Notes: a model not told the origin generated them from the letters alone. A stretch of DNA of 57,492 nucleotides from Pseudomonadota bacterium (GCA_021805805.1 JAJZEB010000007.1:1-57492), one strand, 5' to 3'. Counted from the first letter of the stretch, positions 1 through 10,034 are shown. Numbers and translations are program-made.

Positions 1-3000
1 CGGCGTGCGCGGGCGCGGCCAGCTCGGGCAGCTGCAGCCCGGCGCGGCCGATGCGCAGCAGCTCGGCGGCGGCGGCCGGGCACGCGGCGAGCGCGCCGCG
101 CCAGATTTCGTCGCTGGGCGGAAGTTCGTCGGCGTGCAGCGTCCAGCCGTGTTCGCTCAGCTCGAGCACGCCTTGCCGGCGCAGCTCGTCGAGCAGTTGG
201 CGCAGCAGCGGGTGGGCGTCGGCCCAGCGTTGCGGCAGCGTGGCGTCGTGGCGCGACTGCGCGGCCAGGGCGTCGCGCGCGAACGCCGTCGGCAGCAGCT
301 CGAGCAGTGGCGCCACGTCGCTCAGGTAATGGCGCCGCGCGTCGAGCGCGTTGCGCTGCCAGCCCGCGAGTACGGCGCGGGCGAGCACCGCGGTGGGCGC
401 CAGCGCCTGTTGCGCGGCGCTGTGTTCCAGGGGCTGCGGGGTCAGCGCGGTGATCCAGCGCGCGGCTTGCGGCGGCGTCGGCCGCAGCGCGGCGGCGCGG
501 AAGCGGCAGCCTTCGGCCATGGCGAGCAGCTCGCCGCCGGCGCCGCGCAGTTCGAAGTCGACCAGCGCCGAGCGCGGCAGATGGCGGCGCAGCCGCGCAC
601 GGATCTCGTGCGCCTGCGCGGCCGGGCCGAGCAGCGCCAGGCGCTGCACCGCCACCGGCAGGAAGCCCATGGGCGCGGGGCCCGCCGCCAGCCACGCCAT
701 CACGCTCTGGAAGCACTGGTCGAGCAGTGCCGGCGGCATCAGCCAGCCTGGATCGTGCGCGGTGTCGGCCAGCGTGGCGACGAGCTCGTCGCCACGCAGT
801 TCGATGGACTGCAGCAGGCGGAAACCGGCGCCGTAGTCCAGCCCGAGCGCTTGCGCCAGCGCGTACAGCGCGGCGCCGTCGAGCTGGCCGCTGGCGGCGC
901 CGCGCGCCTCGATCGGGCGCCGGTACAGCGTGTCGGGTACGGGGCCGGGCAGCCGGCCTTGCGCGTGCAGCGTCCAGGCGTCGTCGGAAAGCCGGGTGCG
1001 GCCCTCGATGCGAAAGCGCTGCGATTCGGGGGCGAGCTCCAGCCGCAGCGTGCGCGCGTGCTCGCCGTCGAACACCACCGGGGCGACGATGTCGAGCGCG
1101 TCGACGCGCGCGTGCGCGCCGCCGTAGGCCTCGCGCGCCGCGGCCAGCGCCATTTCGGCGTAGGCGGCGCCGGGCAGCACGATGGCGCCGCCGACGCGGT
1201 GTTCGGCCAGCCAGGGGTGCTTGAGGGGGTCGAGATGGACCTCCCACGCCGCCGCCATTTCCTTGAGGCGGTAGCCGAGCAGCGGGTGCACGGCGTGGCG
1301 CTGCAGCAGCGCATAGGCCTCGCTGCTCGCCGCATAGGCGTGGCGCTGGCGCTGCCAGGGGTAGGGCGGCAGCGCGGCGCCGGCGGCCAGCGGCTGCGCG
1401 AACACCGCGCGCGGGTCGAGCGCGGCGCCGAGCAGCGCGGCGCGCAGCACCGCGTCGCGCAGGGCGTCGAGCGTGTCGGCGCGGTTCGGCGCGATCGCCA
1501 GCGCGCGGCCGTCGGCGTGCGCCGCGTCGAGCGTTTCGCCGATGTAGCGCTGCAGGATCGCGTGCGGGCCGATTTCGACGAACACGCGATGCTCGGTGTC
1601 GCGCAGCGCCGAGACGGCGGCGTGGAAGCGCACCGGCTCGCGCACGTTGCGCCACCAGTAATCGGCGTCGAGCGCGCCACCGTCCAGCACGCTGCCGGTG
1701 ACGCTGGAGAAGAAGACGCCACCGCCACCGCGCGGCTGCAGGCCGGCGAGGTCGGCGAGCAGTTGCTCGCGCACCGGGTCCAGGCAGCGGCTGTGGAAGG
1801 CGTAGTCGAGGTCGAGCTCGCGGTAGAACACCGACTGCGCGCGGAGCGCGCGGCGCAGCGTCTGCAGCGCTGCGGGCGCGCCGCTGACGGTGCAGTTGCG
1901 CGGGCTGTTGTGGGCCGCCACCGCAATCGCGTCGTCCAGGCCGAGTTCGAGCAGGCGTTGCTGCATCGCGTCGCCCGCCATCCCGACCGCGGCCATGCGT
2001 CCGGCGCCGCGCGTGAGCGCCTGCGCGCGGCTGCGCGCGACCACCACGCGGCAGGCCTGCGCCAGCTCGAGCGCGCCCGCGGCCCAGGCCGCGGCGATCT
2101 CGCCGACGCTGTGGCCCATCACGGCGTCGGCGTGCAGCCCGCAGCCGCGCAGCAGTTCAGTGGCGGCGACCTGCAGCGCGAACAGCGCCGGCTGCGCCAC
2201 CGCGGTGTCGTCGAGCACCGTGGCGTCGTCGCTGGCCAGCGCCGCGTGCAGGTCGGGGCCGCCGAGCGCGCGGATGCGGGCGTCGACGTCGCCGAACACG
2301 CGCCGGAACGCCGGCGCCGCGGCCAGCAGCGCGCGCCCCATGCCGGTCCATTGCGCACCGTTGCCGCTGTAGACGAAAGCAGCCAGCGCTTGGCCCGGCA
2401 GCGCGCGCTCGCGCAGCAGTTCGGGTGCGTTGCCGCCTGTGGCGAAGGCCTGCAAGGCCGCGGGGGTGTCCGCGGCATGCACGTCGCGCAGTGCGGCGCG
2501 CTCGGCCAGCCAGTCGCGCCGCTCCCACAAGGTCTGCGCAAGAAGCGTGCGCTGCGTTTCTGCGGCACCGGCCAGGCGCTCGGCGAGCTGGCCGGCGCGC
2601 GCGCGCAGAGCGTCGGCGTCGGCCGCGCTGAACAGCAGCGGCGTGGCGCCTGCGGCGGCCATTGAGAGTGGGGCCGCGGACGCGGCGGCGTGCGGGGCCG
2701 ATTGCGGCGAGCCCAGGGGCGCCTGCTCGAGCAGCACGTGGGCGTTGACGCCACCGAAGCCGAAGGAGTTGACGCCGGCGCGCAGCGGTGTATCGCGCAT
2801 CGGCAGCGCTTCGCCGTCGCGCACGACGCGCAAATTCAAGGCGTCGAAATCGATCGCCGGGTTCAGCTCGGCGGCGTGCAGCGTCGGCGGCACGCGGCGG
2901 TGGGCGAGCACCGCGATGGCCTTGGCCAGCCCGGCCATGCCCGACGCCGGCTCCAGGTGGCCGACGTTGCTCTTGATCGATCCGATCGGCAGCTGGCCGT

Positions 3001-4012
3001 CGCGACCGACGCCATACACCGCGCTGATCGCGCTCGCCTCGATCGGGTCACCGACCTTGGTGCCGGTGCCGTGCGCTTCGACGTAGTCGATATCGGCCGC
3101 CTGCAGCCCCGAGTCGTGCAGCACGCGGCGCATCAGTTCGGCCTGCCCGTCGGCGCTGGGGATGGTCAGCGCGCTCTTGCGCGCGCCATCGGTGTTGACG
3201 CCGCTGGCGCGTATCACGGCGTGGATGCGGTCGCCGTCGCGCAGCGCGTCGCGCAGGGGCTTGAGCAGCAGCATCGCGGCGCCTTCGGCGCGCACGTAGC
3301 CGTCGGCATCGGCGGCGAAGGGGCGACAGCGACCGCGCGCCGACAGCATCGACGCCTTGGTGAAGCCGACGAAGGGGTAGGGGTGCAACAGCAGGTTGAC
3401 GCCACCGGCCAGCGCCAGGGGTGCGGCGCCGGCACGCAGCAGCTCGCACGCGTGGTGCAGCGCGACGAACGACGACGAGCACGCGGTGTCCACGGCCAGG
3501 CTCGGGCCGTGCAGATCGAACACGTAGGAGATGCGATTGGCGGCGACACTCATCGTGTTGCCCGTCATCGAGTGCGCCGACATGCTCGACAAGTCGTCGA
3601 GCACACGCATGCCGTAGTCCAGCCCGGAGATGCCGACGTAGACCCCGCAGTCGCTGCCGCGCAGGCTGGAGGCGCGCAGCCCGGCGTCTTCGATCGCATC
3701 CCAGCTCAGCTCGAGCAGCAGGCGCTGCTGCGGATCCATCAGCTCCGCTTCGCGCGGCGAGATGCCGAAGAAGCCGGCGTCGAACGCGCCGACCTTGCCC
3801 AGCGTGCCGGCGGCGAAGGTGATGCTGCGCCCGGGTTCGGCGCGTCTGGGGTGCTGCAGGGTGTCGACGGCCCAGCGCGAGGCGTCGATTTCGGTGACAA
3901 GATCGCGCCCGTCGCTGAGCGCCGCCCACAGTCCGTCGAGGTCGGCGATGTCGCCGGGCAGACGCAGTGCGATCCCGATGATGGCGATGCTGTCGTGTTT
4001 GCTAGTGTTCAT
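1..4012 (-). CDS. Type I polyketide synthase, KS-AT-DH, C-terminus outside window
   Basis: This is the N-terminal 1337 residues of a modular or iterative PKS, reading leftward off the window edge. The ketosynthase (about residues 8-430) has DTACSSS with Cys178, then VEAHGTGTKVGDP and SNVGHLEP, so the Cys-His-His set is complete. The acyltransferase (about 535-840) has GHSVGE with Ser635 and a YAFHS motif, which does not clearly decide malonyl versus methylmalonyl. The dehydratase (about 925-1190) has HxxxGxxxxP at His938 and a DQCFQ motif for the second catalytic site. The remaining 150 residues are helical and may lead into a methyltransferase or reductive domain. There is no loading module: the protein starts directly at the KS. 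It follows cysD-cysNC on the same strand after a 326-nt gap. The product is unknown. Confidence 0.93.
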   Translation of the reverse strand, partial: MNTSKHDSIAIIGIALRLPGDIADLDGLWAALSDGRDLVTEIDASRWAVDTLQHPRRAEPGRSITFAAGTLGKVGAFDAGFFGISPREAELMDPQQRLLLELSWDAIEDAGLRASSLRGSDCGVYVGISGLDYGMRVLDDLSSMSAHSMTGNTMSVAANRISYVFDLHGPSLAVDTACSSSFVALHHACELLRAGAAPLALAGGVNLLLHPYPFVGFTKASMLSARGRCRPFAADADGYVRAEGAAMLLLKPLRDALRDGDRIHAVIRASGVNTDGARKSALTIPSADGQAELMRRVLHDSGLQAADIDYVEAHGTGTKVGDPIEASAISAVYGVGRDGQLPIGSIKSNVGHLEPASGMAGLAKAIAVLAHRRVPPTLHAAELNPAIDFDALNLRVVRDGEALPMRDTPLRAGVNSFGFGGVNAHVLLEQAPLGSPQSAPHAAASAAPLSMAAAGATPLLFSAADADALRARAGQLAERLAGAAETQRTLLAQTLWERRDWLAERAALRDVHAADTPAALQAFATGGNAPELLRERALPGQALAAFVYSGNGAQWTGMGRALLAAAPAFRRVFGDVDARIRALGGPDLHAALASDDATVLDDTAVAQPALFALQVAATELLRGCGLHADAVMGHSVGEIAAAWAAGALELAQACRVVVARSRAQALTRGAGRMAAVGMAGDAMQQRLLELGLDDAIAVAAHNSPRNCTVSGAPAALQTLRRALRAQSVFYRELDLDYAFHSRCLDPVREQLLADLAGLQPRGGGGVFFSSVTGSVLDGGALDADYWWRNVREPVRFHAAVSALRDTEHRVFVEIGPHAILQRYIGETLDAAHADGRALAIAPNRADTLDALRDAVLRAALLGAALDPRAVFAQPLAAGAALPPYPWQRQRHAYAASSEAYALLQRHAVHPLLGYRLKEMAAAWEVHLDPLKHPWLAEHRVGGAIVLPGAAYAEMALAAAREAYGGAHARVDALDIVAPVVFDGEHARTLRLELAPESQRFRIEGRTRLSDDAWTLHAQGRLPGPVPDTLYRRPIEARGAASGQLDGAALYALAQALGLDYGAGFRLLQSIELRGDELVATLADTAHDPGWLMPPALLDQCFQSVMAWLAAGPAPMGFLPVAVQRLALLGPAAQAHEIRARLRRHLPRSALVDFELRGAGGELLAMAEGCRFRAAALRPTPPQAARWITALTPQPLEHSAAQQALAPTAVLARAVLAGWQRNALDARRHYLSDVAPLLELLPTAFARDALAAQSRHDATLPQRWADAHPLLRQLLDELRRQGVLELSEHGWTLHADELPPSDEIWRGALAACPAAAAELLRIGRAGLQLPELAAPAHA

Positions 4013-4338
4013 CAATCTCTTATCGGGGAGCCGGTGCTCGTCCTGTTGTCGCGCATCCCTTAGCGCATGAGCGAATCATGATGTGGCCAATTTGACATTA
4101 AAGCGGTGTTAGAGGGCTATTTTGCAGGTGCAACATGACAAGCACAAGCTGACCATGCCGGCAATGATCAAACGGGCTGTGACAAACATAGAATTTTTGA
4201 AAAATTTGATCGTGCGGGGGCGGTGAGTAGATCACGGGTGCCGTGAGGCGCACCGTCACTCGCTGGCGTTCGCTTGAGCAGGCGGCCGCGAAACAGCGTT
4301 CCGCGGCTTCAGCCGGGTGCCGGCTGGCTATCCGACGC
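4013..4338. other. Intergenic region upstream of the PKS
   Basis: This 326-nt stretch separates the end of cysNC from the start of the PKS. I see no gene in it. It contains an unusually AT-rich patch (about 4080-4210) in an otherwise GC-rich window, with a perfect 7+1+7 palindrome AATTTTTGAAAAATT at 4192-4206. That could be an operator or part of the PKS promoter. A second hairpin (CAGCCGG-GTG-CCGGCTG, 4308-4324) lies 15 nt past the cysNC stop and has no T-tract. It could be a weak or Rho-assisted terminator. No convincing -35/-10 pair was found. Confidence 0.5.
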
Positions 4339-6255
4339 TCAAGCCGCCTCGGGGGCGGGGCGCGCGACCACCCGGTCGGCGAGTTCGGCGACCAGCGCGG
4401 CGATGTCGCCGCGGGCGCCGTCGGCCACGAAATCCGGGTGCTCCGGAGGTTCGTAGGGGCTGTTGATGCCTGTCATATTGGGTATTTTGCCAGCACGCGC
4501 CTGCCGGTACAGTCCCTTCACGTCGCGCTGCTCGCAGACGTCGAGCGGGGTGTCGACGTAGACCTCGATGAAATGCTCCTTGCCGACGACTTCGCGCGCC
4601 ATTTCGCGCTCACGCTTGAACGGGGAGATGAACGAAGTCATCACGACCAGTCCGGCGTCGAGCATCAGCCGGGCCACTTCAGCGATGCGCCGGATGTTCT
4701 CGACGCGGTCGGCGTCGGTGAAGCCGAGGTCGCGGTTCAGTCCCTGGCGCACGTTGTCGCCGTCGAGAATGTAGGTGCGCAGGCCGCGCGCGTGCAGTTC
4801 GACTTCGAGCGCGTTGGCCAGCGTGGACTTGCCCGAGCCGGACAGCCCGGTGAACCAGACGACGCATCCGGCATGGCCATTGAGCCGTTCGCGCTCGTGT
4901 CGGGTCACGGCCAGCGCTTGGCGGTGCACGTTGCGCGCGCGGCGCAGACTGTGGCGGATCATGCCGGCGGCCACCGTGGCGTGGCTGTAGCGGTCGACGA
5001 GAATGAAGGCGCCGAGGTCGCGCTGCTCGGCGTACGGTTGGCAGACCAGCGGGCGGTTGCAGGCGATATTGCACACCGCGATGTCGTTGAGCTGCAGCGT
5101 GCGCGCCGGTTCGTGCGCCTGGGTGTTGACGTCGATGCGGTGCTTGATCGCGGTCAGCGAGGCGGTGGCCCACTGACTGGCAAGCTTGAGTTCGTAGCTG
5201 CGCCCGATCAGGCCCTGTTCGTCGTGCATCCAGACCAGCGTGGCTTCGAATTGATCGGTCATCTCCAGCGGCGCGTCGGCCTTGGCGATGACGTCGCCGC
5301 GCGAGGCGTCGACTTCGCGGTCCAGGCGCAGCGAGACCGCGTCGCCGGTGCCGGCACGCTCGATGCTGCCGTCCATGGTGACGATTTCGGTCACGCTCGC
5401 GACCTGGCCCGAGGCGGTCACGCGCACGGCATCGCCGACGGCGACGCTGCCGGCCGCCACCGAGCCGCAGAAGCCGCGGAAGTCGGCGTTGGGCCGGCTG
5501 ACCCACTGCACCGGGAACACGAGGCGCTGGCCCGGGTCGTGGGCCACTTCGACGCTTTCCAGGTAGCCGACCAGCGTCGGGCCGTGGTACCAGGCGGTGT
5601 GCGTCGAGCGCTGGGTGATGTTGTCGCCCTTCAGCGCGCTGACCGGAATCGCGCCGACGCTGGCAAAGCCGAGCGGGGCGGCGAAGGCTTCGAACGCCTC
5701 GCGGATGGATTCGAAGCGTCCATGGTCGAAGCCGACCAGGTCCATCTTGTTGACCACCAGCAGCACGTGGCGCACGCCGAGCAGCGAGGCGATGGTGGCG
5801 TGGCGTCGGGTCTGGGTCAGCAGCCCGGCGCGCGCATCGACCAGCAGCAGTGCGCAGTCGGCGGTCGACGCGGCGGTGGCCATGTTGCGCGTGTACTGCT
5901 CGTGCCCCGGAGTGTCGGCAACGATGAAGCGGCGCTTGTCGCTGGCGAAGAAGCGGTACGCCACGTCGATGGTGATGCCCTGCTCGCGTTCGGCCGAGAG
6001 CCCGTCGACGAGCAGCGCGAAGTCGATTTCCTCGCCCTGGGTGCCGAAGCGCCGTGACTCGCTTTGCAGCGCGGCGACCTGGTCGTCGAACAGTTGCTTG
6101 GACTCCCACAGCAGGCGGCCGATCAGGGTGCTCTTGCCGTCGTCGACGCTGCCGCAGGTGATGAAGCGCAGCCGGTCCTGGCCGGCCTGTGCAGCGAGGA
6201 ATGCATCGATGCTGGCCGGCGCCGCCGGTGCGGCATCCACGTGCTTGCGTGTCAT
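4339..6255 (-). CDS. cysNC: Bifunctional sulfate adenylyltransferase large subunit / APS kinase
   Basis: This 638-residue protein is the GTPase subunit of ATP sulfurylase fused to APS kinase. Together with CysD it makes APS, then phosphorylates it to PAPS. The GTPase half shows GSVDDGKST (about 36-44), [12 protein letters not shown] and NKMDLVGF. The kinase half starts near residue 455 with the P-loop GLSGSGKST and continues with LDGDNVR and a FISPF segment. The CysN-CysC fusion is the NodQ-type arrangement, often used where PAPS is needed for sulfation as well as reduction. Its ATG shares one base with the cysD stop (TGATG), implying translational coupling. No PAPS or APS reductase is visible nearby. 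Confidence 0.96.
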   Translation of the reverse strand: MTRKHVDAAPAAPASIDAFLAAQAGQDRLRFITCGSVDDGKSTLIGRLLWESKQLFDDQVAALQSESRRFGTQGEEIDFALLVDGLSAEREQGITIDVAYRFFASDKRRFIVADTPGHEQYTRNMATAASTADCALLLVDARAGLLTQTRRHATIASLLGVRHVLLVVNKMDLVGFDHGRFESIREAFEAFAAPLGFASVGAIPVSALKGDNITQRSTHTAWYHGPTLVGYLESVEVAHDPGQRLVFPVQWVSRPNADFRGFCGSVAAGSVAVGDAVRVTASGQVASVTEIVTMDGSIERAGTGDAVSLRLDREVDASRGDVIAKADAPLEMTDQFEATLVWMHDEQGLIGRSYELKLASQWATASLTAIKHRIDVNTQAHEPARTLQLNDIAVCNIACNRPLVCQPYAEQRDLGAFILVDRYSHATVAAGMIRHSLRRARNVHRQALAVTRHERERLNGHAGCVVWFTGLSGSGKSTLANALEVELHARGLRTYILDGDNVRQGLNRDLGFTDADRVENIRRIAEVARLMLDAGLVVMTSFISPFKREREMAREVVGKEHFIEVYVDTPLDVCEQRDVKGLYRQARAGKIPNMTGINSPYEPPEHPDFVADGARGDIAALVAELADRVVARPAPEAA

Positions 6256-7682
6256 CAGAAGTACCCCTCGCGCTTTTTCTTTTCCATGCTGCCGGTCGAG
6301 TCGGCGTCGATCAGCCGGCCCTGCCGCTCCGAGCTGCGCGCGGTGAGCAGCTCGAGCACGATGTCGGCCACCGATTCGGCGCCCGACTCGAAGGCGCCTG
6401 TCAGCGGATAGCAGCCCAGGGTGCGGAATCGCACCTTGCGATGCTCGATGGCTTCGCCGTCGAGCAGTTCGAAACGATCGTCATCGACCATCAGCAGCAT
6501 GCCGTCGCGCTGTACCACCGGGCGCTCCTTGGCGAAGTACAGCGGTACCACCGGGATGTCCTCCTCGTAGATGTACTGCCAGATGTCGAGCTCGGTCCAG
6601 TTGGACAACGGGAACACACGAATGCTTTCGCCCTGCGCTTTGCGCGTGTTGTAGAGGTTCCACAGCTCGGGGCGCTGGTTCTTCGGGTCCCAGACGTGGT
6701 GGGCGTTGCGGAAGGAGAAGATGCGCTCCTTGGCCCGACTCTTTTCCTCGTCGCGTCGCGCGCCGCCGAACACCACGTCGAAGCGCCCGGCGTCCAGCGC
6801 CTGCTTCAGGCCTTCGGTCTTGGTGATCTGGGTGTGCATCGCTGAACCGTGGCGCAGCGGGCTGATGTCGCGCGCGATCGCGTCCGGGTTGATGTGCACG
6901 CGCAACTCCATGCCGCTGGTGCGGGCCATGGCGTCGCGGAACAGGTACATCTCCTGGAACTTCCAACGGGTGTCGACGTGCAGCAGCGGGAACGGCGGCG
7001 GCGCGGGAAAGAACGCCTTGCGTGCCAGGTGCAGCATCACCGAGCTGTCCTTGCCGATCGAGTACAGCATCACCGGGCGCTCGGCTTCGGCCACCGCCTC
7101 GCGGATGATGTGGATGCTCTCGGCCTCCAGCCGATGCAGATGGCCACCTCGCGCATGCGTGCGCTGCGGCCGCGGCGGCCGCAGCTGCAGCGTGGGCGCG
7201 TAGGCCCCGTCGTGCAGCGCGATCTCGGCGCTGCCTGAGGCGTTGCGCAGCAGCCCGACCAGTTCGCCGTGGGGAAACACCGCGAGGGTCTTGCCCAGAT
7301 GCTGCTGCAGGCGCTGCAACGCCGCGTGCGCGGCCGCGGCGCGGTCGACGCCAGGCTCCAGCGCAAGCCAGTGGCGCCCGCCGCGAGCGTCGTTGACGTG
7401 CAGCCAGGTGTCGTCTTGCGGGCTGGTGTGGAGTTGCGCAAACAGCACCAGTTGCCGCTTGGCACGGGCCTTGGCAACCGCGTCGCGCAGCACCAGCCGG
7501 CGGGGTGGGCGGGCCAGTTCGTCGAGCAGGGTGTCGACGTCCTGCGCTTCGGGCAACAGCCCGAGTTCGTGCAGCCGACGCTCGGCGGTGCGCCGGCTGT
7601 CCGCGTGGCCGCCTTCCTGCAAGGCCGCGCACGCGGTTTCGGTATTCCAGACCGTGGCCAAATCCGGGGCGAAAGGGGGCAT
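6255..7682 (-). CDS. cysD: Sulfate adenylyltransferase small subunit with a ~180-residue N-terminal extension
   Basis: The C-terminal ~295 residues match CysD closely: [12 protein letters not shown], the PP-loop SIGKDSSVM near residue 206, [26 protein letters not shown], and the end [11 protein letters not shown]. This subunit adenylylates sulfate with CysN. Typical CysD has about 300 residues; this one has 475 from the ATG at 7682. No in-frame ATG or GTG immediately precedes the canonical domain, so the extension appears to be translated. It has Ala/Arg/Leu-rich helical segments ([34 protein letters not shown]) and I do not recognise it. The first ATG in the frame (7772) lies only 2 nt from the divergent cysQ start, so 7682 is preferred. 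No good Shine-Dalgarno sequence is visible. Confidence 0.9.
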   Translation of the reverse strand: MPPFAPDLATVWNTETACAALQEGGHADSRRTAERRLHELGLLPEAQDVDTLLDELARPPRRLVLRDAVAKARAKRQLVLFAQLHTSPQDDTWLHVNDARGGRHWLALEPGVDRAAAAHAALQRLQQHLGKTLAVFPHGELVGLLRNASGSAEIALHDGAYAPTLQLRPPRPQRTHARGGHLHRLEAESIHIIREAVAEAERPVMLYSIGKDSSVMLHLARKAFFPAPPPFPLLHVDTRWKFQEMYLFRDAMARTSGMELRVHINPDAIARDISPLRHGSAMHTQITKTEGLKQALDAGRFDVVFGGARRDEEKSRAKERIFSFRNAHHVWDPKNQRPELWNLYNTRKAQGESIRVFPLSNWTELDIWQYIYEEDIPVVPLYFAKERPVVQRDGMLLMVDDDRFELLDGEAIEHRKVRFRTLGCYPLTGAFESGAESVADIVLELLTARSSERQGRLIDADSTGSMEKKKREGYF

Positions 7683-7773
7683 GGTTGGCGTAGATTGCAA
7701 AAATTGCTTTTTTAAAGGTGGTTCTGTCAAATTTATCAGTAAACTGTGCGCGCAACAACTCATTATTTGCATA
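7683..7773. promoter_or_regulatory. Divergent cysD/cysQ promoter region
   Basis: This is a 91-nt AT-rich spacer between divergent cysD and cysQ. On the minus strand a consensus -35 TTGACA (7730-7725) faces cysD, but the -10 at the expected spacing is poor (GCAATT or CAATTT). This would fit an activator-dependent promoter such as CysB control, which is an inference from family knowledge. A small inverted repeat GCAA-AAA-TTGC lies at 7697-7707. Confidence 0.35.
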
Positions 7774-8583
7774 ATGCGCCAATCGATCGAGGCTCTGATT
7801 CAGCCGCTCGTGGCCCTGGCACGAGATGCCGGCGACGCCATCCTGCGCATCTATCAGGCACCGCAGCCGTGCGATGTCGCGATCAAGGACGACTCCAGCC
7901 CGCTGACCGAGGCCGATCTGGCTTCGCAGCATGTCATCGTCGCGGGGCTGGCGCGCTTGACGCCCACGATTCCGGTGGTGTCCGAGGAGGGAGAGCAGGG
8001 GGAGAGCGACGGCGAAGGCGCGTTCTGGTTGGTCGACCCGCTCGATGGCACCAAGGAGTTTGTTCAACGCAATGGCGAGTTCACGGTCAACATCGCGCTG
8101 ATCGAACAAGGGCGGCCGCGCTTCGGCGTGGTGCACGTCCCGGTACTTGGCACGACCTATTGGGGCGGCGCAGGGTTCGGAGCCTGGCGTGCTACGGCCA
8201 CCGCACCCGGTGGCGATGCCATCGCGCTGTCTGTTGCGCCGCCGCCGCTGGCCGGGCAGACGGTGCGGGTGGTGGCCAGCAAGAGCCACCTGAATCCGGA
8301 AACCGAGCGCTTCATCGCGCGCTACGTTCCCCACGAGCTGGTTCAGGCCGGCAGTTCGCTGAAGTTCTGCCGAGTCGCCGAGGGCGCCGCCGATCTTTAT
8401 CCGCGGCTGGCGCCGACGTGCGAGTGGGACACCGCTGCGGCACAGGCCGTGCTGGAGGGGGCCGGGGGCAGTGTCGTCGGCCTTGATGAGCAGCCGCTGC
8501 GCTACGGCAAGGACGAGGTCCTGAACCCGCATTTCATCGCGCTGTCGAGCGTGTCGCTGCTGAACCGCGAGCAGGCGGCATAG
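7774..8583 (+). CDS. cysQ: 3'(2'),5'-bisphosphate nucleotidase CysQ
   Basis: This 269-residue member of the inositol-monophosphatase superfamily hydrolyses PAP (and PAPS) to AMP (APS). It removes the by-product of sulfotransferase or PAPS-reductase reactions. The Mg-binding motifs are visible: [10 protein letters not shown] near residue 70, [19 protein letters not shown] near 88, and [15 protein letters not shown] near the C-terminus. Length and motif order are normal. The ATG at 7774 precedes [12 protein letters not shown]. The reading frame stays open upstream, but that part would overlap cysD antisense and is not credible. Its position opposite cysD-cysNC makes a compact PAPS synthesis and PAP recycling module. 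Confidence 0.95.
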   Translation: MRQSIEALIQPLVALARDAGDAILRIYQAPQPCDVAIKDDSSPLTEADLASQHVIVAGLARLTPTIPVVSEEGEQGESDGEGAFWLVDPLDGTKEFVQRNGEFTVNIALIEQGRPRFGVVHVPVLGTTYWGGAGFGAWRATATAPGGDAIALSVAPPPLAGQTVRVVASKSHLNPETERFIARYVPHELVQAGSSLKFCRVAEGAADLYPRLAPTCEWDTAAAQAVLEGAGGSVVGLDEQPLRYGKDEVLNPHFIALSSVSLLNREQAA

Positions 8584-8777
8584 CGCTTCCCTCGCGCCGA
8601 GTGCAGCGGCGCCGTGGAATGCAATCAGGCGGTCGTGGCAAAGTCATCGGTGCGGCGGTTCAGGCGCGATGATGCTGCCCCCGTTCCACAGCGTCCACGG
8701 CTCCCGATGCGCTTTGCGAATGAGGTTGCTACGTATCCGGGCGCGCAACGCAGGGGGGTGGGCGCGCGGGTGCTCAG

Positions 8778-9785
8778 TTATCCGTATCGCCGGGCCAGTT
8801 CTTCGGGCGTGACGCGGTAGTAGCGCTCGACGAGAAGGCGGATGTCCTTGTGCCCGGAAAACCGGGCGAGCACCTCGACGGGCATTTTCTTGCTGTGCAG
8901 CGTCAGGAAGGTGGCGCGGGTGTCGTGGAAGTCCAGGTGCGACAAGCCGGTGACGCGGTCGCGTACTTTGCGAAAGGACACGTCGCGATCGTCGTCGTTG
9001 ATTGAAAAAATCCGCTCGCGACCTTTGAACGGCAGCAGAACGCGCATGGCCTGGCGCGTCAGCGGCACGCGCCGCTTTTGCCGGGTGAGGTGCTCGGTCT
9101 TGTGGCTGACGGTGGCCACGGCGGTGTCCCAGCTCATCGTCGGCGTTCCGAGCTGCAGGATTTCACCGGAGCGCATTCCCGTGCGCAGCGCGATGTGAAA
9201 CGCCAGCATCGCTTGTTGCAGGTTGGTTTTCGGCGGTCGGCCGGGTCGATAGCCGGCGTTGCGCCACATGCGCAGGATCTCGCGCCAGCCCCAGGTGTGC
9301 TCGCGCGGTGCCGCGTCGCGCGGGATCTCGAAGCCCCGGAACGGCTCCTCGGGGAAGGGCCAGCGCCATTCGTCGCGAGCCTTGTAGATGGCCGCGCGCA
9401 GCCAGGTCACGTCGCGGTGGACCGACGACTCCTTCACGCGGCCGAGCCGGCGGTCGCGCCACTCGGCAAGATGGGCCGACGAGAGTTTGTCGATGCGCAC
9501 ATCCGCCGTTTCCGGGTAGTCGCGCAGGAAGGCGTTGATGCGGTTGGTTTCTTCGCGCCAGGTCTTTTTCGACGGCGTGACTTTTTCCAGGTAGGTGTTC
9601 AGCACGTCGCGCAGCGTGCGCGTCTCGTCGGGCGCGCGCTCGACCTTAGGCTCGCGTTTGGCGGCCTCGTGTGCGGCGACCCAGTCCTGCGCCAGTGCCT
9701 TGCGCGTGAAGACCTTGGACAGCTTCTTGCCATCCACGCGCACGAAGGCGCGATACCCCTCGCCATGCCGTTGAATCGACCCCAT
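8778..9785 (-). CDS. Tyrosine recombinase / phage-type integrase
   Basis: This 335-residue site-specific recombinase lies beside the 3' end of a tRNA-Leu gene, the classical integration site for islands and prophages. An N-terminal arm-binding region (GSIQRHGEGYRAFVRVDGKK) and a core-binding SAM-like domain (about 65-150) precede the catalytic domain. The catalytic residues are Arg205 (TGMRSGEI), His287 and Arg290 (HDTR), His312 (SGHKD) and Tyr322 or 323 (ERYYRV). All are present, so the enzyme should be active. I chose the ATG at 9785 because GGAGT lies about 8 nt upstream. The upstream in-frame ATG at 9830 would translate the TGGCACAC repeats as HEWHTEWHT. No excisionase or phage gene lies nearby. 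Confidence 0.92.
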   Translation of the reverse strand: MGSIQRHGEGYRAFVRVDGKKLSKVFTRKALAQDWVAAHEAAKREPKVERAPDETRTLRDVLNTYLEKVTPSKKTWREETNRINAFLRDYPETADVRIDKLSSAHLAEWRDRRLGRVKESSVHRDVTWLRAAIYKARDEWRWPFPEEPFRGFEIPRDAAPREHTWGWREILRMWRNAGYRPGRPPKTNLQQAMLAFHIALRTGMRSGEILQLGTPTMSWDTAVATVSHKTEHLTRQKRRVPLTRQAMRVLLPFKGRERIFSINDDDRDVSFRKVRDRVTGLSHLDFHDTRATFLTLHSKKMPVEVLARFSGHKDIRLLVERYYRVTPEELARRYG

Positions 9786-9786
9786 C

Positions 9787-9839
9787 GTGTGCCACTCCGT
9801 GTGCCATTCGTGTGCCACGAAGGGTAGCAAAGTGTGCCG
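9787..9839. repeat. Four iterated GTGTGCC direct repeats in front of the integrase gene
   Basis: The octamer GTGTGCCA occurs at 9787-9794, 9799-9806 and 9810-9817. A 7/8 copy, GTGTGCCG, is at 9832-9839. The repeats sit directly upstream of the integrase ATG and between it and the tRNA. Their position and short direct-repeat form suit arm-type integrase sites or sites for a directionality factor. This is inference. Confidence 0.6.
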
Positions 9840-9858
9840 CAGGGGGGTGGAAACGACA

Positions 9859-9879
9859 ACAGCCGCTCGAGGCGGCTGT
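9859..9879. terminator. Hairpin between the integrase and tRNA-Leu, possible terminator
   Basis: ACAGCCGC pairs perfectly with GCGGCTGT around a 5-nt loop. It lies about 60 nt beyond the tRNA 3' end on the tRNA's strand, with only a weak T-rich tail. A second, looser inverted repeat (CCTGAAAA at 9900-9907 with TTTTCAGG at 9923-9930) lies closer to the tRNA. Either could end the tRNA transcript or belong to the attachment region. Confidence 0.4.
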
Positions 9880-9939
9880 ATCGTAAGTCCTTGTTTTTGC
9901 CTGAAAAATACCTTGGATGGAATTTTCAGGAATTTGAAT

Positions 9940-10024
<85 letters not shown>

Positions 10025-10034
10025 TGAAGCAAAC

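Noticed and set aside
5-2665. An 886-codon open frame on the plus strand
   Set aside because: It is antisense to the PKS, which has intact KS, AT and DH motifs. Its translation is Arg/Ala/Gln/Gly-rich with no domain, as expected for shadow frames in GC-rich DNA.
7697-7707. GCAA-AAA-TTGC inverted repeat between cysD and cysQ as an operator
   Set aside because: The 4-bp arms are too short to call an operator; recorded only as part of the promoter region.
8584-8777. Search for a second attachment site or phage remnants between cysQ and the integrase
   Set aside because: I found no repeat of the tRNA 3' end and no short gene in this 194-nt gap. An att copy may exist outside the window.
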